A DNA stretch of 64,000 nucleotides, taken from the NCBI RefSeq assembly GCF_002954265.1, contig NZ_PPSL01000004.1:62001-126000 (forward strand). The letters are read 5' to 3'. The stretch is from Flavipsychrobacter stenotrophus. Its GTDB lineage: Bacteria; Bacteroidota; Bacteroidia; Chitinophagales; Chitinophagaceae. Of the stretch, positions 35,680-43,370 are shown one piece after another. The position numbers were made by a program, and so were the translations under genes. A model generated the notes under the pieces. That model saw only the letters and a list, made by a program, of their open reading frames with translations, had not been told where the DNA came from and ran no database searches. Numbering within the stretch: the first letter of the stretch is position 1; each line of letters starts with the position of its first letter.

Positions 35680-37383
35680 CTACTCAAACAACTCCTCCTT
35701 ACTCATCGGCCTGCGCTCTATCAGCCACTTAAACCTGCTCAGGCGTGTGTTAGGTATGTCGGCCTTTTCCAGCGGAGTTAAGGTCTGATGTACATTCTTA
35801 TTAAACAATATGCTGCTTATAGACTGATCTGCAAAAAACACCCGCATCTTATCGCCTTTAGCCTGCAGTACGCCTATATACGCACCCGCACCATCTTTGG
35901 TGTAGTAGATCACTTCGGCATTAGGATACACGTTAAGGTCCATCATCGCATTATTCTTAAAAAATCCTTTCAGCGTCTTGCCTTGCACCTGGTCATATAG
36001 GCCTGCATCTGTGGGTCCTGCCAGCGATACTATAAAAGCATTATTAGGCACATAGATACTCTTTATCCTGTTACTGTCGCTTAGCTTCATGATGATGGTA
36101 TCGCCCGTCACCTGGCTGTTTCTCGACCACGCTACAGGGTTTGTGATCATACGGATGCACGAATCGGTTTGTGTATAGACTATACTATCGCACACACCTT
36201 GCAGTGAGTCTGAAAATATCTTTACATGATGATAGCCGGTAAACAACAACGGCGCTGTAGAGTCAGCTACAGTAGTGTCTTCAGCAATAGCCGCAATGGC
36301 TGGCTCTTTTTTGTTCTTTCTTTTTTTCTCTTTGGGTATTACTATTTCTGCCGGTTTGTCTTTTTGTCCCGCAGTTACCAAAGTATCCCCCGCTGTAGCT
36401 TTGTTCTTCTTTGCAGTCAGTATCGGTGCAGAATAAAATGTATCTGCCCTCAGGTACAGCGTATCTTTTCCATTTACGGTTTGCAATACGGGGTTATCTA
36501 TCGCCCACATCACACGCTTCTTTATCAGGTAGGTAGCCCTGCCGCAATACATGGTAGAGTGGTGGCCCGTATCTACTGCTATCACATGGCCATAGGCGTA
36601 GCTAAGACCTCGTTTTTTATTGTAGTAAAGGGTATCCGATTCTATATACTGACCATCATACCATACTGAAGATGGGGAGTTGAAACCCGCTACGCCATTT
36701 ATGTTATCATAATAGCCATTACTCGTTTGTAGTATGGTACGCCCGCTATCACCCACCACCAGAGACTTTGCGAAGAATTGGGTCAACTTTGTCTCCGTAT
36801 TATACATCATGTCTTGCGACTTCGTATGATACTGTGGATCTTTTACAATGGCATTACCCAGGAAGTGAGCCTCCTTGGTCTTTACATTATAGATAGCTCT
36901 GTTACTCGTTACTATTGTAGAATCTGCCTGTAGGGTGCCGGTGTTTTCATATTCACCTACTTTAGTGCCCAGGTTATAGGTAAGGTCATCGCTCCATAGC
37001 CTGTTCTTGCCATCAGTTAGGGTCACATTGCCCTGCATGTAGGCTATCTTTGTCGCAGCAGTATACCGCAGATAGTCGCACGTACCCTGTGTGCCGCCTT
37101 CCTGTGCTATCCTCACATTGCTGAATGCCTGTAGGGTATTGGTGGTCTTATTCTGATAAAGACTATCGCAATAGAGCGTATCCGTTCCCTGTTGCATGAT
37201 CACATCGCCAATAAATCGGAAGTAGTCGCCAGTATCGGTATGGGTAAAAGTTACCAGCCGGTTGTTAAGTATGTGTATGGTTATTTTAGAGCTGTCTGTT
37301 TTTTGGGCATAAACGCTTGTGTCGCACAATAGTAGTGCAGACAGGCATAAAGCATAAATAAGAGCAGTGCAGAAATTCTTCAA
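35680..37383 (-). CDS. OstA-like (LptA/LptD N-terminal type) periplasmic protein
   Basis: A 567-residue exported protein with a signal peptide (ending SVYA-Q). It consists of OstA-like beta-jellyroll units (RFIGDVIMQQGTDTLYCDSLYQN, AYMQGNVTLTDGKNRLWSDDLTYN, AHFLGNAIVKDPQYHTKSQDMMYN), the fold of LptA, LptC and the LptD N-terminus that carries lipopolysaccharide across the periplasm. A Lys-rich linker (KEKKRKNKKEP, about 355) divides it into two parts. It lies 29 bases downstream of an MCE gene in the same direction. It is not a normal LptA (which is about 180 residues), so the function is inferred as lipid or LPS transport to the outer membrane. Confidence 0.8.
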   Translation of the reverse strand: MKNFCTALIYALCLSALLLCDTSVYAQKTDSSKITIHILNNRLVTFTHTDTGDYFRFIGDVIMQQGTDTLYCDSLYQNKTTNTLQAFSNVRIAQEGGTQGTCDYLRYTAATKIAYMQGNVTLTDGKNRLWSDDLTYNLGTKVGEYENTGTLQADSTIVTSNRAIYNVKTKEAHFLGNAIVKDPQYHTKSQDMMYNTETKLTQFFAKSLVVGDSGRTILQTSNGYYDNINGVAGFNSPSSVWYDGQYIESDTLYYNKKRGLSYAYGHVIAVDTGHHSTMYCGRATYLIKKRVMWAIDNPVLQTVNGKDTLYLRADTFYSAPILTAKKNKATAGDTLVTAGQKDKPAEIVIPKEKKRKNKKEPAIAAIAEDTTVADSTAPLLFTGYHHVKIFSDSLQGVCDSIVYTQTDSCIRMITNPVAWSRNSQVTGDTIIMKLSDSNRIKSIYVPNNAFIVSLAGPTDAGLYDQVQGKTLKGFFKNNAMMDLNVYPNAEVIYYTKDGAGAYIGVLQAKGDKMRVFFADQSISSILFNKNVHQTLTPLEKADIPNTRLSRFKWLIERRPMSKEELFE

Positions 37384-37412
37384 ACGTTGTAGTGTAGCTT
37401 TTAAGGCGGTAC

Positions 37413-38339
37413 TTAATCTTTCTTCTTTTTGCCAAACACCGTCACGTTTATATAACGCGATGGGTGAGCCTTAAGATCTCCCAGTAAGTTGGTCATATTG
37501 GTATACAGATCCTTATTGTTGATCAGTTGCCCTAACGATCCCTCGCCTTTATTGATCTTGGTAGTAATACCATTCAGTTGGGTAGAAACGCTATCGAATT
37601 GAGCAAGTGTTCTCTGTAGTGGCGCCTTGGCCATTTGGTTAGACACATTGCTGAAGTTGGCCATTATTCGACTGAGCGTATCATTGTTCTTGGCCAGATT
37701 AGCCGAAAAACTGTTGGCATTGCGCAATATCCCTTTTACGTTTTCAGTTTCACCATTTAGTGATGCCGTCATCTTAGCCAGGTTATCAGCTGTAGTATTA
37801 ATAGACGCTATTGTACCCTTTATTCCGTTGCGGTTATCTTCACCCAGCACAATGTTCACTCCTGCAATTACAGTGTCCAGTGAGGCAACAGTTTTGCGTA
37901 GGGCAGCTATCAGTGGCGTTATCTCCTTGGTTACATTGTCCATTACGCCTGGCTCTTCAGCTGTCAGCAGGGTAGATTTAGGCTCAGCAACACTGCTGCT
38001 TTTACCCAGGTCCAGCCTTATGTTCTTACCGTCCAGCAATCCCGCCGATACGATCGTAGCAACTGTTCCCTGCGGAATGATCACATCTTTCCTTACGGCT
38101 ATGGTCACTTTTACGCCACGCTCTTCTTCCAGCTCCAGAGATGTGATGTGGCCAACAACCAATCCACGTATCTCTACTGTGGCTGAGTTAAGCAATCCAT
38201 CTACATTCGTGTAGTTGCAGTAGTAGATATTATCTTTTGAAAAAAGATCTGCGCCTTTCAGAAAGTAGAAGCCGGAAAAAAATATAACAAGCGATATGGT
38301 GGCCAGCAGGCCAATTCTCACTTCTTTAGAAATAATCAT
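37413..38339 (-). CDS. MCE-domain (MlaD-like) lipid transport protein
   Basis: A 308-residue membrane-anchored protein. The start ATG at 38339 is chosen because a promoter element lies at 38357-38364. An N-terminal helix (ISKEVRIGLLATISLVIFFSGFYFL) anchors it; the MCE domain follows (about 30-110; DVDGLLNSATVEIRGLVVG, IIPQGTVATIVSAGLLDGKNIRL). The rest is Asn/Ser/Thr-rich helical sequence ending in FGKKKKD. MCE proteins carry phospholipids between membranes, usually with an ABC transporter; no MlaE/MlaF genes are nearby. First gene of an operon with the OstA-like gene. Confidence 0.88.
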   Translation of the reverse strand: MIISKEVRIGLLATISLVIFFSGFYFLKGADLFSKDNIYYCNYTNVDGLLNSATVEIRGLVVGHITSLELEEERGVKVTIAVRKDVIIPQGTVATIVSAGLLDGKNIRLDLGKSSSVAEPKSTLLTAEEPGVMDNVTKEITPLIAALRKTVASLDTVIAGVNIVLGEDNRNGIKGTIASINTTADNLAKMTASLNGETENVKGILRNANSFSANLAKNNDTLSRIMANFSNVSNQMAKAPLQRTLAQFDSVSTQLNGITTKINKGEGSLGQLINNKDLYTNMTNLLGDLKAHPSRYINVTVFGKKKKD

Positions 38340-38356
38340 AAGTAAGTTTGATGTAA

Positions 38357-38364
38357 CAAAAATA
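38357..38364 (-). promoter_or_regulatory. -7 element TATTTTTG for the MCE/OstA operon
   Basis: Exact TAnnTTTG match on the minus strand, 17 bases before the ATG at 38339. It rules out the longer ORF starting at 38399. Confidence 0.6.
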
Positions 38365-38582
38365 ACACCATTAAAGTAATAATGCAGAGATTGGGGCAAT
38401 TAACTCCTCATATAAACGCTAAAGTTTATTAACAAATCAGTTGCTATTTAATTATTTGTTTGGGGTAATACATTGGTTAGTTGTGCGGTAGGGGCTGTTT
38501 TTCTATCATCGCTATGTTATATCGTTACCTCCGTTTTGTACGAAATAATAATTCTGGCACGCTTTTCAATACTATGTAAAGT

Positions 38583-39260
38583 ATGAAAAAGCTAATCTTA
38601 TTATCCGCCGTATTATTTGCCACCTTCACGGGGTATAATGCCAATGCACAGGTGAGCGTTAATTTCAACATCAGCACGCAGCCCATTTGGGGCCCTGTTG
38701 GGTATGATTATGTACAATACTATTATATACCGGATATCGATGCGTATTACTATGTAGACCGCAGAGAATATACTTACTTCAGTGGTGGTCGTTGGATAAC
38801 ATCACGATATCTGCCTCCAATGTATCGCAATTATGATCTTTACCATGGCTACAAAGTGGTGGTAAACGAACCAAGGCCTTGGTTACATCACGATCGTTAC
38901 CGCAAGGAATATGGTCAATACAGGGGGCGCCATGATCAGCCGTTTATTCGTGATAGCCGTGATCAGAGATATTACGCTAACCCACATCATCCGCAGCATG
39001 CGCAATACCAAAGTACCCGCCCTGGTGGTAATACCAACAGGCCGCAGCAGGTAATGCCACCACGCGGTAACGGTCCTCAGCAGCAAGGCAATCCGGGTCA
39101 TGGTCATGGTAATAATGATCATAAGGGTAACGATGATCACCGGGGCAATGATAATCGCGGTGGAAATGACAATCGGGGTGGAGAACGCGGCGGCAATGAC
39201 AGCCGTGGAGGAGATCGCGGAAACGGTAACGACAAAGGTGGTGGCCACGGTCACCGTTAA
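38583..39260 (+). CDS. Secreted protein with Gly/Asn/Asp/His-rich disordered tail
   Basis: A 225-residue exported protein: signal peptide (1-22, ending NANA-Q), an aromatic-rich domain (about 25-110) with many Tyr and Trp (GYDYVQYYYIPDIDAYYYVDRREYTYFSGGRW), then a low-complexity tail of about 90 residues with HGNNDHKGNDDHRGNDNRGG-type repeats ending GHGHR. The tail is charged and His-rich and may bind metals or remain flexible. Similar proteins are known as hypotheticals in Bacteroidota; I do not know the function. The gene has a terminator after it. Confidence 0.75.
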   Translation: MKKLILLSAVLFATFTGYNANAQVSVNFNISTQPIWGPVGYDYVQYYYIPDIDAYYYVDRREYTYFSGGRWITSRYLPPMYRNYDLYHGYKVVVNEPRPWLHHDRYRKEYGQYRGRHDQPFIRDSRDQRYYANPHHPQHAQYQSTRPGGNTNRPQQVMPPRGNGPQQQGNPGHGHGNNDHKGNDDHRGNDNRGGNDNRGGERGGNDSRGGDRGNGNDKGGGHGHR

Positions 39261-39289
39261 TTCATAGCATTTCTATATTCGTTTTAAGT

Positions 39290-39323
39290 ATTTAGCCTCG
39301 CACCAGCGGGGCTAAATTTTTGC
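39290..39323 (+). terminator. Terminator after the Tyr-rich secreted protein
   Basis: ATTTAGCCTCG pairs with CGGGGCTAAAT (one T-G pair), six-base loop, followed by T tract. Confidence 0.85.
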
Positions 39324-39659
39324 AATAGATACTCGAAAAATATATTCAACTTTAAGTAACCCCTCCTAACTCATTGAACTATTGACAACTAGTTCATTGC
39401 GCCATTTCAATGTGAATATCTTTATTTTATCAGGTCATTTTCCCGTATTAATTTACACTCAAATCAGGCGAAAAGCCCCCCGATCTTTGACATCTTGAAC
39501 CTTATCATCTTAACTATACCCGAATGTCAGGGTGAGGCCCTCGAACCCCTGACTTTCGCACTGGATGTATTCGTTTTATTACTTCCCTCACATCGTAAGG
39601 GTAATCCTTTTCGGTTGTGCGCAACCATATGTAGGTCCATTTATATCGATACGTTCGTA

Positions 39660-39681
39660 GAGACGCAAGATTTTGCGTCTC
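39660..39681. repeat. GAGACGCAA palindrome (REP-like), copy 1
   Basis: A 9-bp stem around the loop GATT; a second member with an 8-bp stem is at 39761-39780. Confidence 0.75.
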
Positions 39682-39760
39682 CACATGCGGCCGGGCGGTA
39701 ACTAACATGTAAACCTATTTAAGGACGAGGCAGTGACAACAACAAGTGACAACTCTGGTA

Positions 39761-39780
39761 GAGACGCATAATTGCGTCTC
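39761..39780. repeat. GAGACGCA palindrome (REP-like), copy 2
   Basis: An 8-bp stem around TAAT. Like copy 1 it is preceded by 'GTA', so both extend to GTAGAGACGCA. Confidence 0.75.
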
Positions 39781-39800
39781 CAAGCCGAATGAGCTAGTAT

Positions 39801-39931
39801 CACACTGTCGCGAGAGTTAGCGTAACGCTCTCATGACGACAAAAATTAACGGGTCTCTGCCCCGAACACCAAAAACTGGTCGAAGCGTCTCGCTTCGTTC
39901 TAAGGTATTCAAGCGTCCGCTTGCGAAAAAA
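39801..39931. repeat. Dispersed intergenic repeat, copy 3 (long form)
   Basis: Same block order as copy 1: ACTGTCGCGAGAGTTAGCGT...CTCATGACGAC, GGGTCTCTGCCCCG, ACTGGTCGAAGCGTCTCGCT, CAAGCGTCCGCTTGCGAAAA. Confidence 0.78.
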
Positions 39932-40330
39932 AGTAGCAGCATGTGGCAGAAAGTGGCAGGAAGTGGCAGAATGTAGCAGTTTGTTGAAATACCCTGAAAC
40001 GCCAACCCACAAAGCACTTCACCCCATATCCCTCGAACAAAACTGCCACTTTTACGAAAAACTGCCACTTTTCAAAAACTTCCTCTGGCCGTCATTGCGA
40101 GCCCTTCGCGAAGCAATCTCACGAAAGGACGTATTCGTTTTGGGCACTACTACACTAATATGGAATTAGTGCAAATAAGCTGATGTAAAACAACTGCATT
40201 TACCGGTCCACTCAAAATCGGGCACGATCGGGCATTGGCCTTTTTCATAACTAATTGACTATGATTATTTTATCAATTTTCCATGCCCGATATTATTTTC
40301 ATTTCCATCGGGCATCAGTCATATAGACTC

Positions 40331-40395
40331 TTGTCATCCCCTCTCGCGAGAATTGGCGCAGCGCTCGTGACGATAAAAATTAACGGTTCTCATTT
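40331..40395. repeat. Dispersed intergenic repeat, copy 4 (5' part only)
   Basis: CTCTCGCGAGAATTGGCGCA, CTCGTGACGATAAAAATTAA and CGGTTCTC align with the first half of copy 3. Confidence 0.65.
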
Positions 40396-40419
40396 AGTGC
40401 ACAACGCCCCAACACCAAA

Positions 40420-40447
40420 AAAAGGTGCGACACCAGCCGCACCTTTT
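40420..40447 (-). terminator. Terminator of the T9SS SprB-repeat gene
   Basis: AAAAGGTGCG pairs with CGCACCTTTT around an eight-base loop, followed on the minus strand by T-rich sequence. Confidence 0.85.
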
Positions 40448-40468
40448 CAAAAATATTATTCACTAACC

Positions 40469-42373
40469 TTACTTGTTAATGATCAGTTTTAATTGTTTTT
40501 GGTCTGCATCCGATATGATCCTCAGGAAGTAAACCCCGTTGGCCAACTGTCCCGCAAGGTTCAGCGGCTCATTGATCTGCCCTCTCTGCGATGCTATGGA
40601 TTTGCGATAGACTACACTTCCTTTCAGGTCCATAACCTCTATCTGCAGCTCGTCATCATTCCTTACACCTACAGCACCGGTGAGTGTAAAATTACCCGCT
40701 GTTGGGTTAGGGAATAATGATACGCCGTTGCCCGTCGCGTTGATGTCAGTTACATCAAGGAAAGAAGCGTAGATGATCACGGCATTGCTGGTATCTTTAT
40801 TAGGTATCGCACAGATAGCATTGCTCCTAACAACGCATCTTACTGTATCATTCTCATAGACATGACGTGCATAAGAAGAATTGGTTGCGCCGACTACAGC
40901 TACCCTGTTTACATACCATTGGAACGTAGGTGAAGTGCCTGCGTAAGTAGATGCACAGAAGAAGGTAACAACAGCGCCCAGGTAGGCAACTGTATCATTT
41001 GGTGAAAACGACACAGAAGCATACGGAATAAGATGCGGGTAAATAACGAAAGTTGAAGTATCTCTTGCAGTGTCTGGCTGATGGCATACCAGGCTGCTTA
41101 CCATATTTACAATAACCGTATCAGTAGTTGTTGGTGAGTAGGTATATGAGGTGCCACTGCCCACAACCACGCCGCCTCTTATCCACTGGAAAGACGGACC
41201 GCCGCCGCCATTAACTCCTGTGGCTGAAAAAGTAACAGGTGTGCCGGAACATGCGGTGTCTGGTGTATGGGTCATTGTAACTGAAACAGGTAAATTGGCG
41301 GTTACGCCCATAAAAATGGAATCTGAGTACACAGTATTCACCGGCAGCGCGCAAGGGAAGTTGCTGGTAACACGGTTGACAATATAATCACCATTGTTCA
41401 ACGCCGCATCAGTGTAAGTACTGTTGGTAGCACCGGATATGAAAAGACCGTTCTTGCTCCAATTAAAGCTTGGGTTAGTGCCTCCGTTAGTAACTGTAGC
41501 AGTAAAGGTTACCGGTACACCAAAGCATATGTTGTTCAGCGATTCATGAATAGTGTCTGTGGGCGTTACATATGGGCTGGCAGATACGTTATTGGTATCG
41601 CTTTCAGAGCATGCGTAAAAATTAGTAGCTGTTACCCAGTAGCTGCCTGGTAAAGTTACAGTAATGATCTGTGTAGTAGCCGATGTGTTCCATACATATG
41701 TACTGCCGGGGTTGCCAGCGTTCAGTGTGGTAGATCCGCCTGATCCGCAGATATAAGCATCTGCTCCCAGGTTAACGACCGGACTTGGGTAAAGCAATAC
41801 AGAGAAGGTGCTCGGTACTGTGCAGCTGTGCGCATCTGTAACCAATAGGTTGTAGACACCATTATTAGCAGCTGTAGCTGCAGGTATGTTAGGCGATTGG
41901 TCAGTAGAACTGAAGCCCGCTGGTCCACTCCATGAGTAAGCATATGCTGCGGTTCCGCCTGTTGGTGTCGCATACAATGTAAGCGTACCGCCCGGGCAGA
42001 AAGGTGCATTTGATGCGGTAAATACGGTCAGTGGTGCCGGTTCAGAAACGATCACTGTTGTGGTGCTGGTACAAGTTCCGCCTTCGGTAACAACAACTGT
42101 ATACGAACCGGAATCAAGACCCGATATATTCTGGTTGGTAGACATAAAGCCTGTAGAGCTGGTCCATGAAAAGCTGTACGGAAGTGAGCCTCCGGAAACA
42201 GTTAAAGAAACGCTGCCGTTAGTTGTGCCGTGGCAGGTCATATCTGTAGGGGTAGCAGAGAGGGTCGGAGGGGTACAGGGAGGCGTTGCCAATGCATTGA
42301 AGTTTACACCCAGAAGTGCAACAAGCAATGATAAGGTAAATAATACTCGCCCTTTAGTATAGATTATTTTCAT
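40469..42373 (-). CDS. T9SS-exported protein with SprB repeat and Ig/PKD-like modules
   Basis: A 634-residue exported protein. Signal peptide (about 1-30, ending NALA-T), a SprB-type repeat (about 45-110; MTCHGTTNGSVSLTVSGG, GLDSGSYTVVVTEGGTC), Ig/PKD-like modules (about 112-550) with GPAGFSSTDQS and FQWIRGG/FQWYVNR motifs, and a T9SS type A sorting domain (VSLFPNPTAGNFTL ... KQLKLIINK). SprB repeats are named after the flavobacterial gliding adhesin. The protein is short compared with the 14-26 kb adhesins and has no OmpA partner. It has its own promoter (42397-42404) and terminator. Confidence 0.9.
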   Translation of the reverse strand: MKIIYTKGRVLFTLSLLVALLGVNFNALATPPCTPPTLSATPTDMTCHGTTNGSVSLTVSGGSLPYSFSWTSSTGFMSTNQNISGLDSGSYTVVVTEGGTCTSTTTVIVSEPAPLTVFTASNAPFCPGGTLTLYATPTGGTAAYAYSWSGPAGFSSTDQSPNIPAATAANNGVYNLLVTDAHSCTVPSTFSVLLYPSPVVNLGADAYICGSGGSTTLNAGNPGSTYVWNTSATTQIITVTLPGSYWVTATNFYACSESDTNNVSASPYVTPTDTIHESLNNICFGVPVTFTATVTNGGTNPSFNWSKNGLFISGATNSTYTDAALNNGDYIVNRVTSNFPCALPVNTVYSDSIFMGVTANLPVSVTMTHTPDTACSGTPVTFSATGVNGGGGPSFQWIRGGVVVGSGTSYTYSPTTTDTVIVNMVSSLVCHQPDTARDTSTFVIYPHLIPYASVSFSPNDTVAYLGAVVTFFCASTYAGTSPTFQWYVNRVAVVGATNSSYARHVYENDTVRCVVRSNAICAIPNKDTSNAVIIYASFLDVTDINATGNGVSLFPNPTAGNFTLTGAVGVRNDDELQIEVMDLKGSVVYRKSIASQRGQINEPLNLAGQLANGVYFLRIISDADQKQLKLIINK

Positions 42374-42396
42374 AATAAATTAAAGTGAATTCACTA

Positions 42397-42404
42397 CAAA
42401 TATA
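42397..42404 (-). promoter_or_regulatory. -7 element TATATTTG for the SprB-repeat gene
   Basis: Exact TAnnTTTG match on the minus strand, 23 bases before the ATG at 42373. The remaining gap to recR (42405-42659) is A/T-rich with nothing else to report. Confidence 0.6.
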
Positions 42405-42659
42405 AATAAGAATATGCCTAAAGCAAATAAAAATATAGCAGTACCCCGAATAACGATTTATCTGGTTGAAAGAGTATAATATAATTATAGTATATACAGG
42501 GTTCAAGTAGCGGAATTGCTTTAAAAAATATTTGCCAGTTAATTAGATATGAAAACCTCAACTAGGCAGGTAAGGGGCAGGTGTGATAACTGATATTATT
42601 TCATTCCATTGACCATTGGTTTAATAAATTAACTGAACTTTGCCAACGGAGTAACAATT

Positions 42660-43280
42660 ATGATATTTTCATCGAAACTGATAGAAGACGCGGTACAGGA
42701 ATTTTCCAGGCTGCCGGGCATAGGAAAGAAAACAGCATTGCGCATGGTGTTGCAACTGCTGAAGATGGATGAGCAGGAGGTAGATGAATTTACCGGTGCC
42801 GTATCCCGCATGCGCCATGGTATCCGCTTTTGCAAAGAATGCCACAATGTTGCAGATAGTGAGGTGTGTGTGGTTTGCGTTAATCCGGGCCGGAACCGCA
42901 ACCAGATCTGTGTGGTGGAGAACATCCGCGATGTTATTGCAATTGAAAGTACGCAACAGTTTAGTGGATTGTATCATGTATTGGGTGGCATCCTGTCTCC
43001 GCTCGATGGCGTGGGCCCCGAACAGCTGAATCTTTCCACATTGCACCAAAGAGTTAAAAATAACGAGGTGTCAGAATTGATCATGGCACTCAGTCCAACC
43101 ATAGAAGGCGATACTACGGTATATTATATAGCCCGCCAGCTCAAAGACCTGCCGGTCACCATTACCACCATTGCCCGCGGCATAGCCTTTGGCGGCGAAC
43201 TGGAATATGCCGACGAAATGACACTTGCCCGGTCTATAGCCAAAAGATTGCCTATAGATAATTATGTGACCATGAAATAA
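42660..43280 (+). CDS. recR: Recombination mediator RecR
   Basis: A 206-residue protein of normal length. It has a helix-hairpin-helix region (FSRLPGIGKKTALRMVLQLL, about 15-35), a C4 zinc finger (FCKECHNVADSEVCVVC, about 58-74) and a Toprim domain (ICVVENIRDVIAIE; SPLDGVGPEQL) ending in ARGIAFGGELEYADEMTL. RecR works with RecF and RecO to load RecA at gapped DNA. recF and recO are not in the window. It stands alone, with the DUF885 gene 90 bases downstream. Confidence 0.95.
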   Translation: MIFSSKLIEDAVQEFSRLPGIGKKTALRMVLQLLKMDEQEVDEFTGAVSRMRHGIRFCKECHNVADSEVCVVCVNPGRNRNQICVVENIRDVIAIESTQQFSGLYHVLGGILSPLDGVGPEQLNLSTLHQRVKNNEVSELIMALSPTIEGDTTVYYIARQLKDLPVTITTIARGIAFGGELEYADEMTLARSIAKRLPIDNYVTMK

Positions 43281-43345
43281 ACGTTTGTTCATGATCCGTG
43301 AATTCCCATATACCCTGTGGCGGCGGTTGATGTGTATAATAGACC

Positions 43346-43353
43346 TAAATTTG
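43346..43353 (+). promoter_or_regulatory. -7 element TAAATTTG for the DUF885 gene
   Basis: Exact TAnnTTTG match 18 bases before the ATG at 43371; it excludes the in-frame GTG at 43317. Confidence 0.6.
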
Positions 43354-43370
43354 ATCCGGAAACATTATTT

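Larger units (their letters stand above)
39324..40419. other. Gene-free region packed with short inverted repeats
   Basis: About 1.1 kb without a believable ORF. It holds an imperfect inverted repeat GTCAGGGT/ACCCCTGAC (39526-39553), GAGACGCAA/TTGCGTCTC (39660-39681), GAGACGCA/TGCGTCTC (39761-39780), a long dispersed repeat copy (39801-39931), GTGGCAG tandem units (about 39950-39975) with inverted CTGCCAC copies near 40043 and 40062, a CGTCATTGCGAG...GAAGCAATCTC element (40090-40120), three ATCGGGCA-type copies, and a partial dispersed repeat (40331-40395). Several families resemble REP-type palindromes. No transposase is present. Confidence 0.8.

Noticed and set aside
38340-38399. Longer MCE frame starting at 38399
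   Set aside because: It begins upstream of the -7 element, so the ribosome would not see it.
43317-43370. Longer DUF885 frame from GTG at 43317
   Set aside because: It adds 18 residues in front of a clear signal peptide and crosses the promoter.
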